A stretch of DNA of 64,000 nt from NCBI RefSeq assembly GCF_036320965.1, contig NC_092269.1, positions 26,404,872 to 26,468,871 of the forward strand, given 5' to 3'. The translations under genes were made by a program, and so were the position numbers. Each line of letters begins with the position of its first letter. Position 1 is the first letter of the stretch. Origin of the DNA: Panulirus ornatus (Eukaryota > Arthropoda > Malacostraca > Decapoda > Palinuridae). Under the pieces are notes generated by a model. It had not been told where the DNA came from. It made no database searches and saw nothing but the letters and a program-made list of their open reading frames with translations. Positions 28,664-50,352 of the stretch are shown here, in pieces.

Positions 28664-28908
28664 GTTTATAACACACCGTTTAGCAGGATCGTATCCCCCA
28701 GAATGTTGACAAATACATCGTCCAGGAGGATCTTATTCCCCTCAGTGTTCACATATACACAGTGCAGCAGAATCGTATCCCACACAGCGTTCACATGTGT
28801 AGGAGGATCACGTGTGCCCCACAATGTTCACATATGCACTATATAGGAGGATCTTATACTCTAAAATGTTTACATAAACACCATACACCAGGATCTGATC
28901 TCCCACTT
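28664..28908. repeat. Diverged minisatellite, unit about 42 bases, six copies
   Basis: Six units each start GTTCACATA(T/A)ACAC or a close variant and contain (A/C)AGGATC(G/T)TAT followed by a C-rich end. Unit lengths are about 36-43 bases, and one unit lacks about 6 bases (28,791-28,826). Divergence between units suggests an old array. It lies 0.7 kb 5' of the GPCR exon. Confidence 0.75.
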
Positions 28909-29770
28909 TGCAGTTATACGTCACATATCACAAAACCTTAGCAAATGGTTTTTGATTGTGTCCCGAACCGTCTAGTCATGTTATCAAGATATCAGTCATA
29001 TACGTCGTGTATAAACATATTAATCTATCCTCCTTCAGCATTCCTCCAGGTTTAATTAAGTATTCATTCCTGAAGTGATGTCCGGTCAAAGCCTTATTGA
29101 TTCCCCCTTAATGATCTCGTCCTCTTTGCTGTGTTACCATCATTCTCAATCAGAACGGAAAAATGAGGATAGGTTGACAACTAGAAGGCATTACCAACAC
29201 GTAAACTTGATGTATAATTAAAGATAAGTCATTATTGTGTTAGTTATCTTACGTTTCAGTCACCAGCAAATCCATGCGAAGGTCATCCTTTGACATTCTG
29301 GAATTTCAGGAATAGTCTGCGGTGGTAAGAGTGATTCTCCCGAGCATATATTACTTCCTCAGGCATTACTTTAACACTGATCCATGAACTGCTCAAGGCC
29401 ATCCGATTTCCATGGACAACATTGTGATATTCCAGTTCTCAGGTGATGGTTAAGCAAGGAATTTGATGCTATTCTTATATTGTTGTTATCTTCTAGTGAG
29501 GTCCTCAACAACCCTTTAGGAGTTAGTCGTGGCTTTAGCGTGTCCCAGTACAAAGTCAGGCAGGTCGAAAGGATCACTGAAAGTCATGATGTGTGAGCAT
29601 GGACGTCCCTGAAGGTTCTGGGAATGCTCCTGAAGGCTCTATGTGTGCTCCTGAAGATGCCCCGAGGTTGACTTCAATAACCTGTAGAGGACAATCAAAA
29701 GATTTATTAGATTCCTGTACTCCAGTAAGGGGTGGATGGAGGGACACAGGTAAACATATAGACACTACAC

Positions 29771-29772
<2 letters not shown>
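28909..29772. other. Unassigned DNA
   Basis: No recognised repeat or gene. An 84-codon plus-strand frame from 29,593 (about 50 codons before it enters the CA repeat) has a short internal EGS.NAPEGSMCAPED repetition but no family resemblance. Confidence 0.4.

Positions 29773-29823
<51 letters not shown>
29773..29823. repeat. (CA)n microsatellite
   Basis: About 25 CA units. Confidence 0.95.
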
Positions 29824-29825
<2 letters not shown>

Positions 29826-29938
29826 CAGTGTGTGGTTACAGTGCTGACCAGGGTTTAGTACTGGCCCACATGGGGTCGAATCTTGGTATCAGCAGTCGTC
29901 CCACACCCAGCCCGCGTGTTCATCCATCCCCTACCGTG

Positions 29939-29987
<49 letters not shown>

Positions 29988-30060
29988 ACATAGGAGTAAA
30001 TACTAGTACACATATACAAGGTTAATAGTCGGGGCAACACGAGTATAATACATTTCTTCC
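29939..30060 (+). repeat. T-run, (GT)n and family D repeat
   Basis: A T-run (to 29,957) and (GT)14 are followed by TACACATAGGAGTAAATACT and GGGGCAACACGAGTATAATAC. The same sequence follows a (GT)n at 51,603-51,722, where it reads GGAGTAAAGACT and GGAGCAACACGAGTGTAAAAC. A (CA)n lies to the left in both places. Confidence 0.7.
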
Positions 30061-30945
30061 GAAACAGACAAATGGTATTCACATGCACTAATCACACAGA
30101 GTGCAAGCAAGGCTCGACGACTCCCTCGCTGCACAGTACAAATATTGAATTACATTCTCATAACTAGACAAAGGCACACATGGGGCCTCCACACGAGGGC
30201 CTCCCAGATGGTACGCTCTGTCAGTCTATAAAATTCCAGAGGCAAGAGGGAATACAATGCTGGGCAATATGGGTTAGTCTGGCATAATAGAGTACGGGTT
30301 ACTCATATATCTCGTCAGTAAAATGTCGCCTCGTATGTAAGATGTATTCAAGCTCTATGTTAAAGAAAGAGTTTAGAATGCAAAGTGGTATACGAGGTGG
30401 AGGAAGGACAGGTCAGTGGTAGGACACTGTAAAAAGACTGGGCACCACTGCTTTCGGTAGCAATGGAACATTTAAAAAGAATCATTTAACTTATACTCCC
30501 GCTGTAATTACTGCTGAAAGTTGGTTGACTCTGAAGGAAAAGTCTTCATATCCGAGTTCCCAAGTTACGTTCAGGTCAACATTAATGTATTGTTTTTGTG
30601 CGAGGCAGCATCAGTGTTACCTGACTGTCTGGCCTTTGTGAATGCAAGCGGGGGGCTTATACGTCTCTCGTTAATCATGGGCGTTAACGAACATCCAATA
30701 CGCGGAACCATTTATACAAGTTGCTTAATTAGTTATACAGCATTACAGATCCCTCTCACGGGGGAACATGCAGTTCCAAGGCTGCGCTACGCTTAGTAGC
30801 AGTGAAATGATGGACCCCTTAGGAGTGAGAAGTTTTTCGACGAAAGTGTACTTTTTCCATAGACATTGATACAACCTCGCCAAAAGTAATCTTTTCAGTG
30901 TCGGTGCAGCCTCATGCAGGCTAAGTCCAGTAACATCTAAGCTCT

Positions 30946-30949
<4 letters not shown>
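30061..30949. other. Unassigned single-copy-looking DNA
   Basis: No repeat similarity to the rest of the window. A 91-codon frame at 30,521 ends in ordinary sequence and has no recognised features. Confidence 0.45.

Positions 30950-31008
<59 letters not shown>
30950..31008. repeat. (TA)n, LINE tail
   Basis: About 29 TA units plus a T-run belonging to the minus-strand LINE's A-rich tail. Confidence 0.95.

Positions 31009-34531
<3,523 letters not shown>

Positions 34532-34624
<93 letters not shown>
34532..34624. repeat. (TA)n between family B and a LINE tail
   Basis: About 46 TA units, then GATACA and a T-run. Confidence 0.95.
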
Positions 34625-34626
<2 letters not shown>

Positions 34627-34629
34627 TAC

Positions 34630-35435
34630 ATTTTTTTTTTTTTTTTTTGCTTTGTCGCTGTCTCCCGCGTTTGCGAGGTAGCGCAAGGAAACAGACGAAA
34701 GAAATGGCCCAACCCACCCCATACACATGTATATACATACGTCCACACACGCAAACATACATACCTACACAACTTTCCATGGTTTACCCCAGACGCTTCA
34801 CATGCCTTGATTCAATCCACTGACAGCACGTCAACCCCGGTATACCACATCGCTCCAATTCACTCTATTCCTTGCCCTCCTTTCACCCTCCTGCATGTTC
34901 AGGCCCCGATCACACAAAATCTTTTTCACTCCATCCTTCCACCTCCAATTTGGTCTCCCTCTTCTCCTCGTTCCCTCCACCTCCGACACATATATCCTCT
35001 TGGTCAGTCTTTCCTCACTCATTCTCTCCATGTGCCCAAACCATTTCAAAACACCCTCTTCTGCTCTCTCAACCACGCTCTTTTTATTTCCACACATCTC
35101 TCTTACCCTTACGTTACTTACTCGATCAAACCACCTCACACCACACATTGTCCTCAAACATCTCATTTCCAGCACATCCATCCTCCTGCGCACAACTCTA
35201 TCCATAGCCCACGCTTCGCAACCATACAACATTGTTCGAACCACTATTCCTTCAAACATACCCATTTTTGCTTTCCGAGATAATGTTCTCGACTTCCACA
35301 CATTCTTCAAGGCTCCCAGAATTTTTGCCCCCTCCTCCACCCTATGATTAACTTCCGCTTCCATGGTTCCATCCGCTGCCAGATCCACTCCCAGATATCT
35401 AAAACACTTCACTTCCTCCAGTTTTTCTCCACTCA
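34630..35435 (-). mobile_element. RTE-like LINE, 3' quarter, short 3' UTR
   Basis: Short UTR, TGA at about 34,831, and 193 open codons upstream ([13 protein letters not shown] through [11 protein letters not shown] and [16 protein letters not shown]). The 5' end stops at GGAGAAAAACTGGAGG and joins a piece of family B tail (35,436-35,465, plus-strand sense, GGGAAATGGCGAATAGTATG). Confidence 0.88.
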
Positions 35436-35462
35436 GACGGGAAATGGCGAATAGTATGAAAA

Positions 35463-35465
<3 letters not shown>
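35436..35465 (+). mobile_element. Family B, 3' terminal scrap
   Basis: Only GGGAAATGGCGAATAGTATG plus an A-run remains, in the orientation opposite to the three nearby B copies, directly against (TA)n. Confidence 0.7.

Positions 35466-35556
<91 letters not shown>
35466..35556. repeat. (TA)n before the second family B copy
   Basis: About 45 TA units. Confidence 0.95.
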
Positions 35557-35922
<366 letters not shown>

Positions 35923-35924
35923 GA

Positions 35925-36355
<431 letters not shown>

Positions 36356-36720
36356 ATCAGCCGTGTGGAATCCATGTGAGCGAGTGATCAAGTATATTCC
36401 TATAAATCCACGGGGAAATGAAACGCGTTAAGTTCTCAAGTGCACTTTCGTGTAATAATCACATTATCGGCGGAGATGCAAGAAATACAAGTCAGTAGAT
36501 ATACATCGAAGATACTTAGCCAGGACGCCATTTGGTAAACTTGTTTGTCATATGGCGTCCTAGCTACGTGCTGATAACCACGAGGGAAATGATCACGATA
36601 AGTTACCAAGTGCACTTTCGTGTAATGATCACATCGTCAGGAGAGATAGAAGAATGAGAAGACGTAGAATAGTCGGTTGATACACAAGGAGGAGACGTAG
36701 CTAAGACGCCATTGACAAGC
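36356..36720 (-). repeat. Family C, two tandem units
   Basis: Unit 1 (about 36,356-36,540) and unit 2 (about 36,541-36,720) both contain CAAGTGCACTTTCGTGTAAT and end in (A)GGACGCCAT or AAGACGCCAT. They match the unit at 6,826-7,022 in reverse orientation. Units diverge from each other by many substitutions, so the duplication is not recent. Confidence 0.75.
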
Positions 36721-37944
36721 ATATATGTATGTATATGTATAGATAAATAGATAAATAAATAGCTAGATAGATAAGGGAAATTCAGTGTCTATATACTATC
36801 GTCTGATCCCTCTGACTGTTGACCTGATATTAATACGGCGCTAAGCTCCCAGCTGTTATGACTCTCATGCCGTCAACCTTCTCGTTTGACACACACTACA
36901 AGTTCCTCAGTATTGCGAGAATTTTGCTGCCACTGTGTCAAAGTTTGACGAAGTCGGCCAGCACACTTCAAGGGTTCTTGGCATCCGAAGTGTGAAAATA
37001 GTTAAGTATTCCCTTTTGAGGCTTGCCCATCTCTAAGGCTTACGGTGCCTTCTACATCTCTGGTCCACTGAAGGTAATCATGGACCAGGGAACAGGGAAG
37101 GTTAGGGATGGCGTCGTAGTGACCAAGCACTGCGTGGCTTGTCACGTTCCCCATTGTCCAGGTTCCTCACTCTCATCTTTGCTTCACTTATACACAGTCT
37201 GCTGACATTCAGTCCTCATACACGCTCTCTTCGTCTCAAACACATTATTCAACACCGCATAATTCACACACCTCCATACTCTCTCTCCTGATTACCCTGA
37301 CTGAATCAGATCATTGTAACGTAACCGTCTGATAATTCCCCAGAGTCGAAATCGCAACGGCACCACTGGGAAAAGAGGCCTGAATGCTTCCCAGGGCCCG
37401 CTCGACCGTCGTTGGGCAAATGGGACACCACTTCATTACTTCAGGCACAGTTCCTTGACTTGACGGCTTCTCGATCCTTTTTTTTTTTTTTTCAGTATTT
37501 GCACTAACAGGTTCGAGCACCCCTCTGTACAACACTATCTGCGTACTTCCTAAAGTGATATTCTCTCTGAAACTCAACCATCTTCACTACTCTCTCAGAT
37601 CTTTCACTATACCATTCCAAGGACGGTGTTTGTGCCTGTTACAGTATGAAGACTCCTGATGTTCGCTTCATGGATCATGAATCATCCAACTTTGAGGCCA
37701 TCTGGCTCACTGTTTCTCCACGCCCTGTTAATTCGCTCAATTCCTCTTTGTACATCTCTTTCACTATTTGATTTCTTGTTACGCGGCATTGTATTCTTCA
37801 TATCCACGTTCTGATATCCTCTATGCAGATTTCCATGTACACCACGAGGATTCATTAGGCTCTACCCGGAATGATCCATGTGGAGCACAAGCCATTTCTC
37901 TCTATTCATTAATCATATGGAACTAACATCTGTTTCTGGTTTGA
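36721..37944. other. Unassigned DNA
   Basis: A short (ATAG)-rich stretch at 36,735-36,770; otherwise no recognised repeat. Frames at 37,023 (60 codons) and 37,311 (88 codons, minus) have no identifiable domain. Confidence 0.4.
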
Positions 37945-38062
37945 GAAAGTAATACACGAGGCGAGGATTTCCAGCCCCTCGCTCCAGCCACGTTTAGTCG
38001 CCTTCTTCGACACGCTGAGGAGACGTAGAAATTATCTTTTTCTCCCTCTACCCTATCCCCAA

Positions 38063-38064
<2 letters not shown>
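37945..38064 (-). mobile_element. Family B, 5' half, diverged
   Basis: The minus strand reads TCCTTGGGGATAGGGTAGAG, GGCGACTAAACGTGGCTGGA, GGCTGGAAATCCTCGCC, then stops in the middle of the element. The 5' end abuts (TA)n. Confidence 0.75.
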
Positions 38065-38158
<94 letters not shown>

Positions 38159-38164
38159 AATGAA

Positions 38165-38254
<90 letters not shown>
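38065..38254. repeat. Compound (TA)n-(CA)n-(TA)n microsatellite with inverted flanks
   Basis: (TA)45, then ATAAATGAAATATAT, (AC)22, (AT)21 and TATTTCATTTAT. The pieces ATAAATGAAATA and TATTTCATTTAT are reverse complements that bracket the AC tract. Confidence 0.93.
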
Positions 38255-43218
<4,964 letters not shown>

Positions 43219-44443
43219 TTTTTATTTTTTTTTTTTTGCTTTGTCGCTGTCTCCCGCGTTTGCGAGGTAGCGCAAAGAAACAGACGAAAGAAATGGCCCA
43301 ACCCACCCCCATACACATGTATATACATACGTCCACACACGCAAATATACATACCTACACAGCTTTCCATGGTTTACCCCAGACGCTTCACATGCCCTGA
43401 TTCAATCCACTGACAGCACGTCAACCCCGGTATACCACATCGATCCAATTCACTCTATTCCTTGCCCTCCTTTCACCCTCCTGTATGTTCAGGCCCCGAT
43501 CACACAAAATCTTTTTCACTCCATCTTTCCACCTCCAATTTGGTCTCCCACTTCTCCTCGTTCCCTCCACGTCCGACACATATATCCTCTTTGTCAATCT
43601 TTCCTCACTCATTCTCTCCATGTGCCCAAACCATTTCAAAACACCCTCTTCTGCTCTCTCAACCACGCTCTTTTTATTTCCACACATCTCTCTTACCCTT
43701 ACGTTACTTACTCGATCAAACCACCTCACAGCACATATTGTCCTCAAACATCTCATTTCCAGCACATCCATCCTCCTGCGCACAACTCTATCCATAGCCC
43801 ACGCCTCGCAACCATACAACATTGTTGGAACCACTATTCCTTCAAACATACGCATTTCTGCTCTCCGAGATAATGTTCTCGACTTCTACACATTTTTCAA
43901 GGCTCCCAGAATTTTCGCCCCCTCCCCCACCCTATGATCACTTCCGCTTCCATGGTTCCATCCGCTGCCAGATCCACTCCCAGATATCTAAAACACTTTA
44001 CTTCCTCCAGTTTTTCTCCATTTAAACTTACCTCCCAGTTGACTTGACCCTCAACCCTACTGTACCTAATAACCTTGCTCTTATTCACATTTACTCTTAA
44101 CTTTCTTCTTTCACACACTTTACCAAACTCAGTCACCAGCTTCTGCAGTTTCTCACATGAATCAGCCACCAGCGCTGTATCATCAGCGAACAACAACTGA
44201 CTCACTTCCCAAGCTCTCTCATCCCCAACAGACTTCTTTCCAAAACTCTTGCATTCACCTCCCTAACAACCCCATCCATAAACAAATTAAACAACCATGG
44301 AGACATCACACACCCCTGCCGGAAACCTACATTCACTGAAAACCAATCACTTTCCTCTCTTCCTACACGTACACATGCCTTACATCCTCGATAAAAACTT
44401 TTCACTGCTTTTGACAACTTGCCTCCCACACCATATATTCTTA
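43219..44443 (-). mobile_element. RTE-like LINE, 5'-truncated, short 3' UTR
   Basis: Short UTR and TGA at about 43,421. 144 codons are open to 43,855. A one-base loss at about 43,937 (TATGATCAC) shifts the frame. [15 protein letters not shown] at about 44,170. A deletion of about 14 bases in [12 protein letters not shown] makes ERSLLGMRE. 5' end at [19 protein letters not shown], cut at CTTAA and joined to (TA)n. Confidence 0.88.
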
Positions 44444-44452
44444 ATATATATA

Positions 44453-44534
<82 letters not shown>
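44444..44534. repeat. (TA)n with one TT break
   Basis: About 45 units between two minus-strand LINEs: the 5' end of one and the tail of the next. Confidence 0.95.
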
Positions 44535-44536
<2 letters not shown>

Positions 44537-46363
44537 TTTATTTATTTTGCTTTGTCGCTGTCTTCCGCGTTAGCGAGGCAGCGCAAGGTAACAGACGAAA
44601 GAATGTCCCAACCCACCCACATACACATGTATATACATACACGTCCACACACGCAAACATACATACCCATACATCTCAACGTATACATATATATATATAT
44701 ACTTACACAGACATATACATATATAAACATGTACATAATTAATACTGTCTGCATTTATTCATTTCCATCGTCACCTCGCCACACATGAAATAACAACCCT
44801 CTCCCCCCTCAAGTGTGCGAGGTAGCGCTAGGAAAAGACAACAAAGGCCCCGTTCGTTCACACTCAGTCTCTAGCTGTCATGTAATAATGCACCGAAACC
44901 ACAGCTCCCTTTGCACATCCAGGCCCCACAGAACTTTCCATGGTTTAACCCAGACGCTTCACATGCCATGGTTCAATCCATTGACAGCGCGTCGACCCGG
45001 TATACCACATCGTTCCAATTCACTCTATTACTTGCACGCCTTTCACCCTCCTGCATATTAGGCCCGATCACTCAAAATCTTTTTCACTCCATCTTTCCAT
45101 CTCCAATTTGGTCTCCCACTTCTCGTTCCCTCCACCTCTTTGTCAATCTTTCCTCACTCATTCTCTCCATGTGACCAAACCATTTCGAAACACCCTCTTC
45201 TGCTCTCTCAACCACACTCTTTGTATTACCACACATCTCTCTTACCCTTTCATTACTTATTCGATCAAACCACCTCACACCACATATTGTCCTCAACTAT
45301 CTCATTTCCAACACATCCACCCTCCTCCGCACAACTCTATCTATAGCCCAATCCTCGCAACCATATATCATTGTTGGAACCACTATTCCTTCAAACATAC
45401 CCATTTTTGTTTTCCAAGATAACGTTCTCGACTTCCACACATTTTTCAACGCGCCCAGAACTTTCGCCCCCTCCCCCTTCGAATGATTCACTTCCGCTTC
45501 CATGGTTCCATTCGCTGCCAAATCCAGATATCTAAATCACCTAACTTCCTCCAGTTTTTCTCCATTCCAACATACCTTCCAATTGACTTGTCCCTCAACC
45601 CTACTGTACCAGATAGCCTTGCTGTTATTCACATTTACTCTCAGCTTTCTTCTTTCACATACTTTACCAAACTCAGTCACCAGCTTCTGCAGTTTCTCAC
45701 CCGAATCAGCCATCAGCGCTGTATCATCAGCGAACAACAAATGACTCATTTCCCAATCTCTCTCATCCACCATTGACTGCATACTTGCCCCTCTTTCCAA
45801 AACTCTTGCATTCATCTCCCTATCAACCCCATCTATAAACGAATTTATCAACCATGGGGACATCACGCACCCCTGCCGCAAACCAACATTCACTGTGAAC
45901 CAATCACTCTCCTCTCTTCCTACACGTACACATGCCTCGATAAAAACTTTTCACTGCTTCTAACAACTTGCCTCGCATACCATAAGTTCTTAATACCTTT
46001 CACAGAGCATCTCAACCAACTCTATCGTATGCCTTCTCCAGATCCATAAATGGTACATACAAATCCATTAGCTTTTCTAAGTATTTCTCACATACATTCT
46101 TCAAAGGAAACACCTGATACAAACATCCTCTACCACTTCCGAAACCACACTGCTCTTCCCCAATCTGATGCTCTGTACATGCCTTCACCCTCTCAATCAG
46201 TACCCTCCCATATGATTTCCCAGGAATACTCAACAAACTTATACCTCTATAATTTGAGCACTCACTTTTATCCCCTTCTCCTCTGTACAATGGCACTATG
46301 CAAGCATTCCGCCAATCCTCAGGCACCTCACCATGAATCATACATACATTGAATAACCTTACC
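44535..46363 (-). mobile_element. RTE-like LINE, degenerate, long terminus subfamily
   Basis: Long 3' UTR (44,540-44,985), terminus with CGA (GCGCGTCGACC). RT pieces include [36 protein letters not shown] and [19 protein letters not shown]. The 5' end is at [19 protein letters not shown], where it joins the 3' UTR of the next copy directly at 46,363 without (TA)n. Confidence 0.87.
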
Positions 46364-48873
46364 AAGAACCCTCTCCCCCCGTATACGCGCGAGGTAGCGA
46401 TAGGAAAAGACAACAAAGGCCACATTCGTTCACACTCTAGCTGTCATATATAATGCACCGAAACCACAGCTCCCTTTTCACATCCAGGCCCTACAAAACT
46501 TTCCATGGTTTACCCTACACGCTTCACATGCCCTGGTTCAATACATTAACAGCACGTCGACCCTGGTATATCACATCGTTCCAATTCACTCTATTCCTTG
46601 CACACCTTTGACCCTCCTGTATGTTGAGGCCTCGATCTCTCAAAATCTTTTTCACTCCATCCTTCCACCTCCAGTTTGGTGTCCCACTTCTCCTCGTTTC
46701 CTCCACCTCTAACATATCCTTTGTCAATCTTTCCTCACTTATTCACTCCATGTGACCAAACCATTTCAATTCAACCTCTTCTGCTCTCTCAGCCACAATC
46801 TTTTTAGTGCCACGCACCTCTCTTACCCCTTCATCACTTACTCGATCAAACCACCTCACACACATATTGTACTGAAACATCTCATTTCCAACACATCCAC
46901 CCTCCTCTGCACAAAGCTATCTATGGCCCAAGCCTCACAACCATATAACATTGTTGGAACTACTATTCCTTTAAACATACCCATTTTGCTCTCCGAGATA
47001 ACGTTCTCGCCTTCCACACATTCTTCAACGCTCCCAGAACCTTCGCCCCCTCCCCCACCCTATGACTCAATTCCGCTTCCGTGGTGCATCAGCTGCCAAA
47101 TCCACTCCCAGATATCTGAAACACTCCACTTCCTCCAGTTTTTCTCCATTCAAACACCTCCCAATTTACTTGTCCCTGAACCCTAATGAACCTAATAACC
47201 TTCCTCTTATTCACATTTACTCTCAGCTTTCTTCTTTCACAAACTTTACTAAGCTCAATTACCAACGTCTGCAGTTTCTTACCCGAATCAGCCACCAGCG
47301 CTGTATCATCAGCGAACAACATCTGACTCACTTCCCAAGCCTTCTCATCTATGACAGACTGCATATTCACTCCTCTCTCCAAAACTCTTGCATTTACCTC
47401 CCTAACAACACCATCCATAAACAAATTATACAACCATGGAGACATCACACACCCCTGCCGCAAACCTACATTCACTGAGAACCAATCACTTTCCTCTCTT
47501 CCTACACGTACACATGCCTTACATTTTCGATAAAATCTTATCACTGCTTCTGCAACTTACCTCCCATACCATATATTCCTAATACCTTCCAAAGAGCACC
47601 TCTATCAACTCTATCATATGCCTTTTCCAGATCCATAAATGCTACATACAAATCCATCTGTTTTTCTAAGTATTTCTCACATACATTCTTCAAAGCAAAC
47701 ACCTGATCCACACATCCTCTGCCACATCTGAAACCACACTGCTCTTCCCCAATCTAATGCTCTGTACATGCCTTCACCCTCTCAATCAATACCCTCCATG
47801 TAATTTCCCAGGAATACTCAACACCCCTATACCCCTGTAATTTGAGCACTCACCTTTATCACCTTTGCCTTTGTACAATGGCACTATGCATGCATTCCGT
47901 CAATCCTCAGGCACTTCACCATGAAACATAGAGACATTTGGATATCCTCGCTAACTAGTCAACAACACAGTCACCCCACTTTTTTTTTAATAGATTCCAC
48001 ACCAATTCCATCAAACCCGCTGCCTTACCGGCTTTCATCTTCCGCAAAGCTTTTACTACCTCTTTTCTGTTTAGCAAATCATTCTCCCAGACCCTCTCAC
48101 TTCGCACACCACCTCGACCAAAGCACCCTATATCTGCCACTCTATCATCAAACACATTCAACAAACCTCCAAAATAATCACTCCATCTTCTCACATCACC
48201 ACTACTTGTTACTACCTCCCCATTTACCCCCTTCACCGATGTTCCCGTTTGTTCTCTTGTCTTACGCACTGACGCACTAACGCACTTACGCACTTATTTA
48301 CCTCCTTCCAAAACATCTTTTATATTCTTCCTAAAAGTTAATGATACTCTTTCATCCTAACTCTCATTTGCTTTCTTTTTCACCTCTTGCACCTTTTTCT
48401 TGACCTCTTGCTTCTTTCTTTTATACATCTCCCAGTCATTTGCACTATTTCCCTGCAAAAATCGTCCAAATGCCTCTCTCTTCTCTTTCACTAACAATCT
48501 TACTTCTTCATCCCACCATTCACTACCCTTTCTAATCTCCCCACCTCCCACCTTTCTCATGATGACATACGCATTTTTTGCGTAAGCCATCACTGCTTCC
48601 CTAAATACATCCCATTCCTCTCCCATTCCCTTGATGTCATTTGCTCTCATCTTTTTCCATGCTGCACTCAATCTCTCCTGCTACTTCTTCACACAAGTCT
48701 CCTTCCCAAGCTCACTTACTCTCACCACTCTCTTCACTCCAACATTCTCTTTTCTTTTCTGAAAATCTCTACAAATCTTCACCTTCGCCTCCACAAGATA
48801 ATGATCAGACATTCCTCTACTTGCCCCTCTCTGCACATTAACATGCAAAAAGTCTCTCTTTCACGCGCATATA
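46364..48873 (-). mobile_element. RTE-like LINE truncated at both ends, long terminus subfamily
   Basis: Begins in mid 3' UTR (CGCGCGAGGTAGCGATAGG on plus), so the hairpin and tail are missing. The ORF end has CGA (ACGTCGACC). Pieces: [45 protein letters not shown] (48,030), a KKKQEVKKKVQEVKKKANES linker (48,430), up to the endonuclease end (RRAKERLL position; GCGCGTGAAAGAGAGAC). An 18-base ACGCACTGACGCACTAACGC expansion at about 48,262-48,294 sits in KVRKTREQ. Head-to-head with the next copy at 48,874. Confidence 0.87.
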
Positions 48874-48878
48874 TATAG

Positions 48879-50352
48879 CTTTCTAAAAGAGGAAACAGAA
48901 GAAGGAGTCACGCTGAGTGTGCTCATCCTCCTCGAAGGCTCAGATTAGGGTGTCTAAATGTGTTGATGTAACCAAGATGAGAAAAAAGGAGAGATAGGTA
49001 GTTTGTTTGAGGAAAGGAACCTGGATGTTTTGGCTCTGAGTGAAACGAAGCTCAAGTGTAAAGGGGAAGAGTGGTTTGGGAATGCCTTGGAAGTAAAGTC
49101 AGGGGTTATTGAGAGGGGAAGAGCAAGGGAAGGAGTAGCACTACTCCTGAAACAGGAGTGGTGGGAGTATGTGATAGAGTGTAAGAAAGTAAACTCTAGA
49201 TTGATATGGGTAAAACTGAAAGTGGATGGAGATAGATGGGTAATTATTGGTGCATATGCACCTAGGCATGAGAAGAAAGATCACGAGAGGCAAGTGTTTT
49301 TTGGAGCAGCTGAATGAGTGTGTTAGTAGTTTTGATGCACGAGCCTAGGTTATCGTGATGGGTGATTTGAATGCAAAGGTGAGTAATGTGGCAGTTGAGG
49401 GAATAATTGGTGTACATGGGGTGTTCAGTGTTGTAAATGGAAATGGTGAAGAGCTTGTAGATTTATGTGCTGAGAAAGGACTGGTGATTCGGAATACCTG
49501 GTTTGAATGATAGATATACATAAGTATACGTATGTAAGTAGGAAAGATGGCCAGAGAGCGTTACTGGATTACGTGTTAATTGATAGGCGCACGAAAGGCT
49601 TTTGGTTGTTAATGTGCTGAGGGGTGCAACTGGAGGGATGTCTGATCACTATCTTGTGGAGGCGAAGGTGAAGATATGTAAGAGGTTTTCAGAAAAGAGG
49701 AAAGAATGTTGGGGTGAAGAGAGTGGTGAGAGTAAGTGACCATGGGAAGGAGACTTGTGTGAGGAAATACCAGGAGAGACTGAGTACAAAATAGAAAAAG
49801 GTGAGAAGAAAGGACGTAAGGGGATGGGGAGGAAGAGGATATAATTAGGGAAGCAGTGATGGCTTGCGCAAAAGATGCTTGTGGCATGAGAAGCGTAGGA
49901 GGTGGGCAGATCAAAAGGGTAGTGAGTGGTTGGATGGAGAAGTAAGATATTAGTGAAAGAGAAGAGAGAGGCATTTGAACGATTTTTGCAGGGAAATAAT
50001 GCAAATGAGAGGGAGATGTATAAAAGAAAGAGGCATGAAGTGAAGAGAAAGATGGAAAAGGTGAACTGGAGGGCAAATGAGAGTTGGGGTGAGAGAGTAT
50101 CATTAAGTTTTAGGGAGGATAAAAAGATGATTTAGAAGGAGGTAAATAAAGTGCGTAAGACAAGGAAACAAATGGGAACATCAGTTAAGGGGGCTAATGG
50201 GGAGATGATAACAAGTATTGGTGATATGAGAAGGAGATGGAGTGAGTATTTTGAAGGTATGTTGAATATGTTTGATGATAGAGTGGCAGATGTAGGGTGT
50301 CTTGGTCGCGGTGTTTTGCAAAGTGAGAGAGTTAGAGAAAATGATTTTGCAC
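48879..50352 (+). mobile_element. RTE-like LINE, 5' half only
   Basis: Starts in the leader (AGCTTTCTAAAA) right after ATATATAT; the start codon has become AGAGGAAACAG (ATGGGAAACAG elsewhere), so no ATG. Endonuclease: LALSETK, GAYAPRHEKKDHERQVF, a frameshift at 49,300 (extra T), then VMGDLNAKV in another frame. SDHYLVEAKV at about 49,640. The linker runs to [10 protein letters not shown] at 50,352 where the LINE ends against unrelated DNA, with no 3' half, UTR or tail. A 3'-truncated LINE is unexpected for target-primed insertion and implies later deletion or rearrangement. Confidence 0.88.

Noticed and set aside
29593..29760. Short Pro/Glu/Gly repeat frame (PEGSGNAPEGS)
   Set aside because: Runs into a (CA)n tract, no start context or homology; likely chance.
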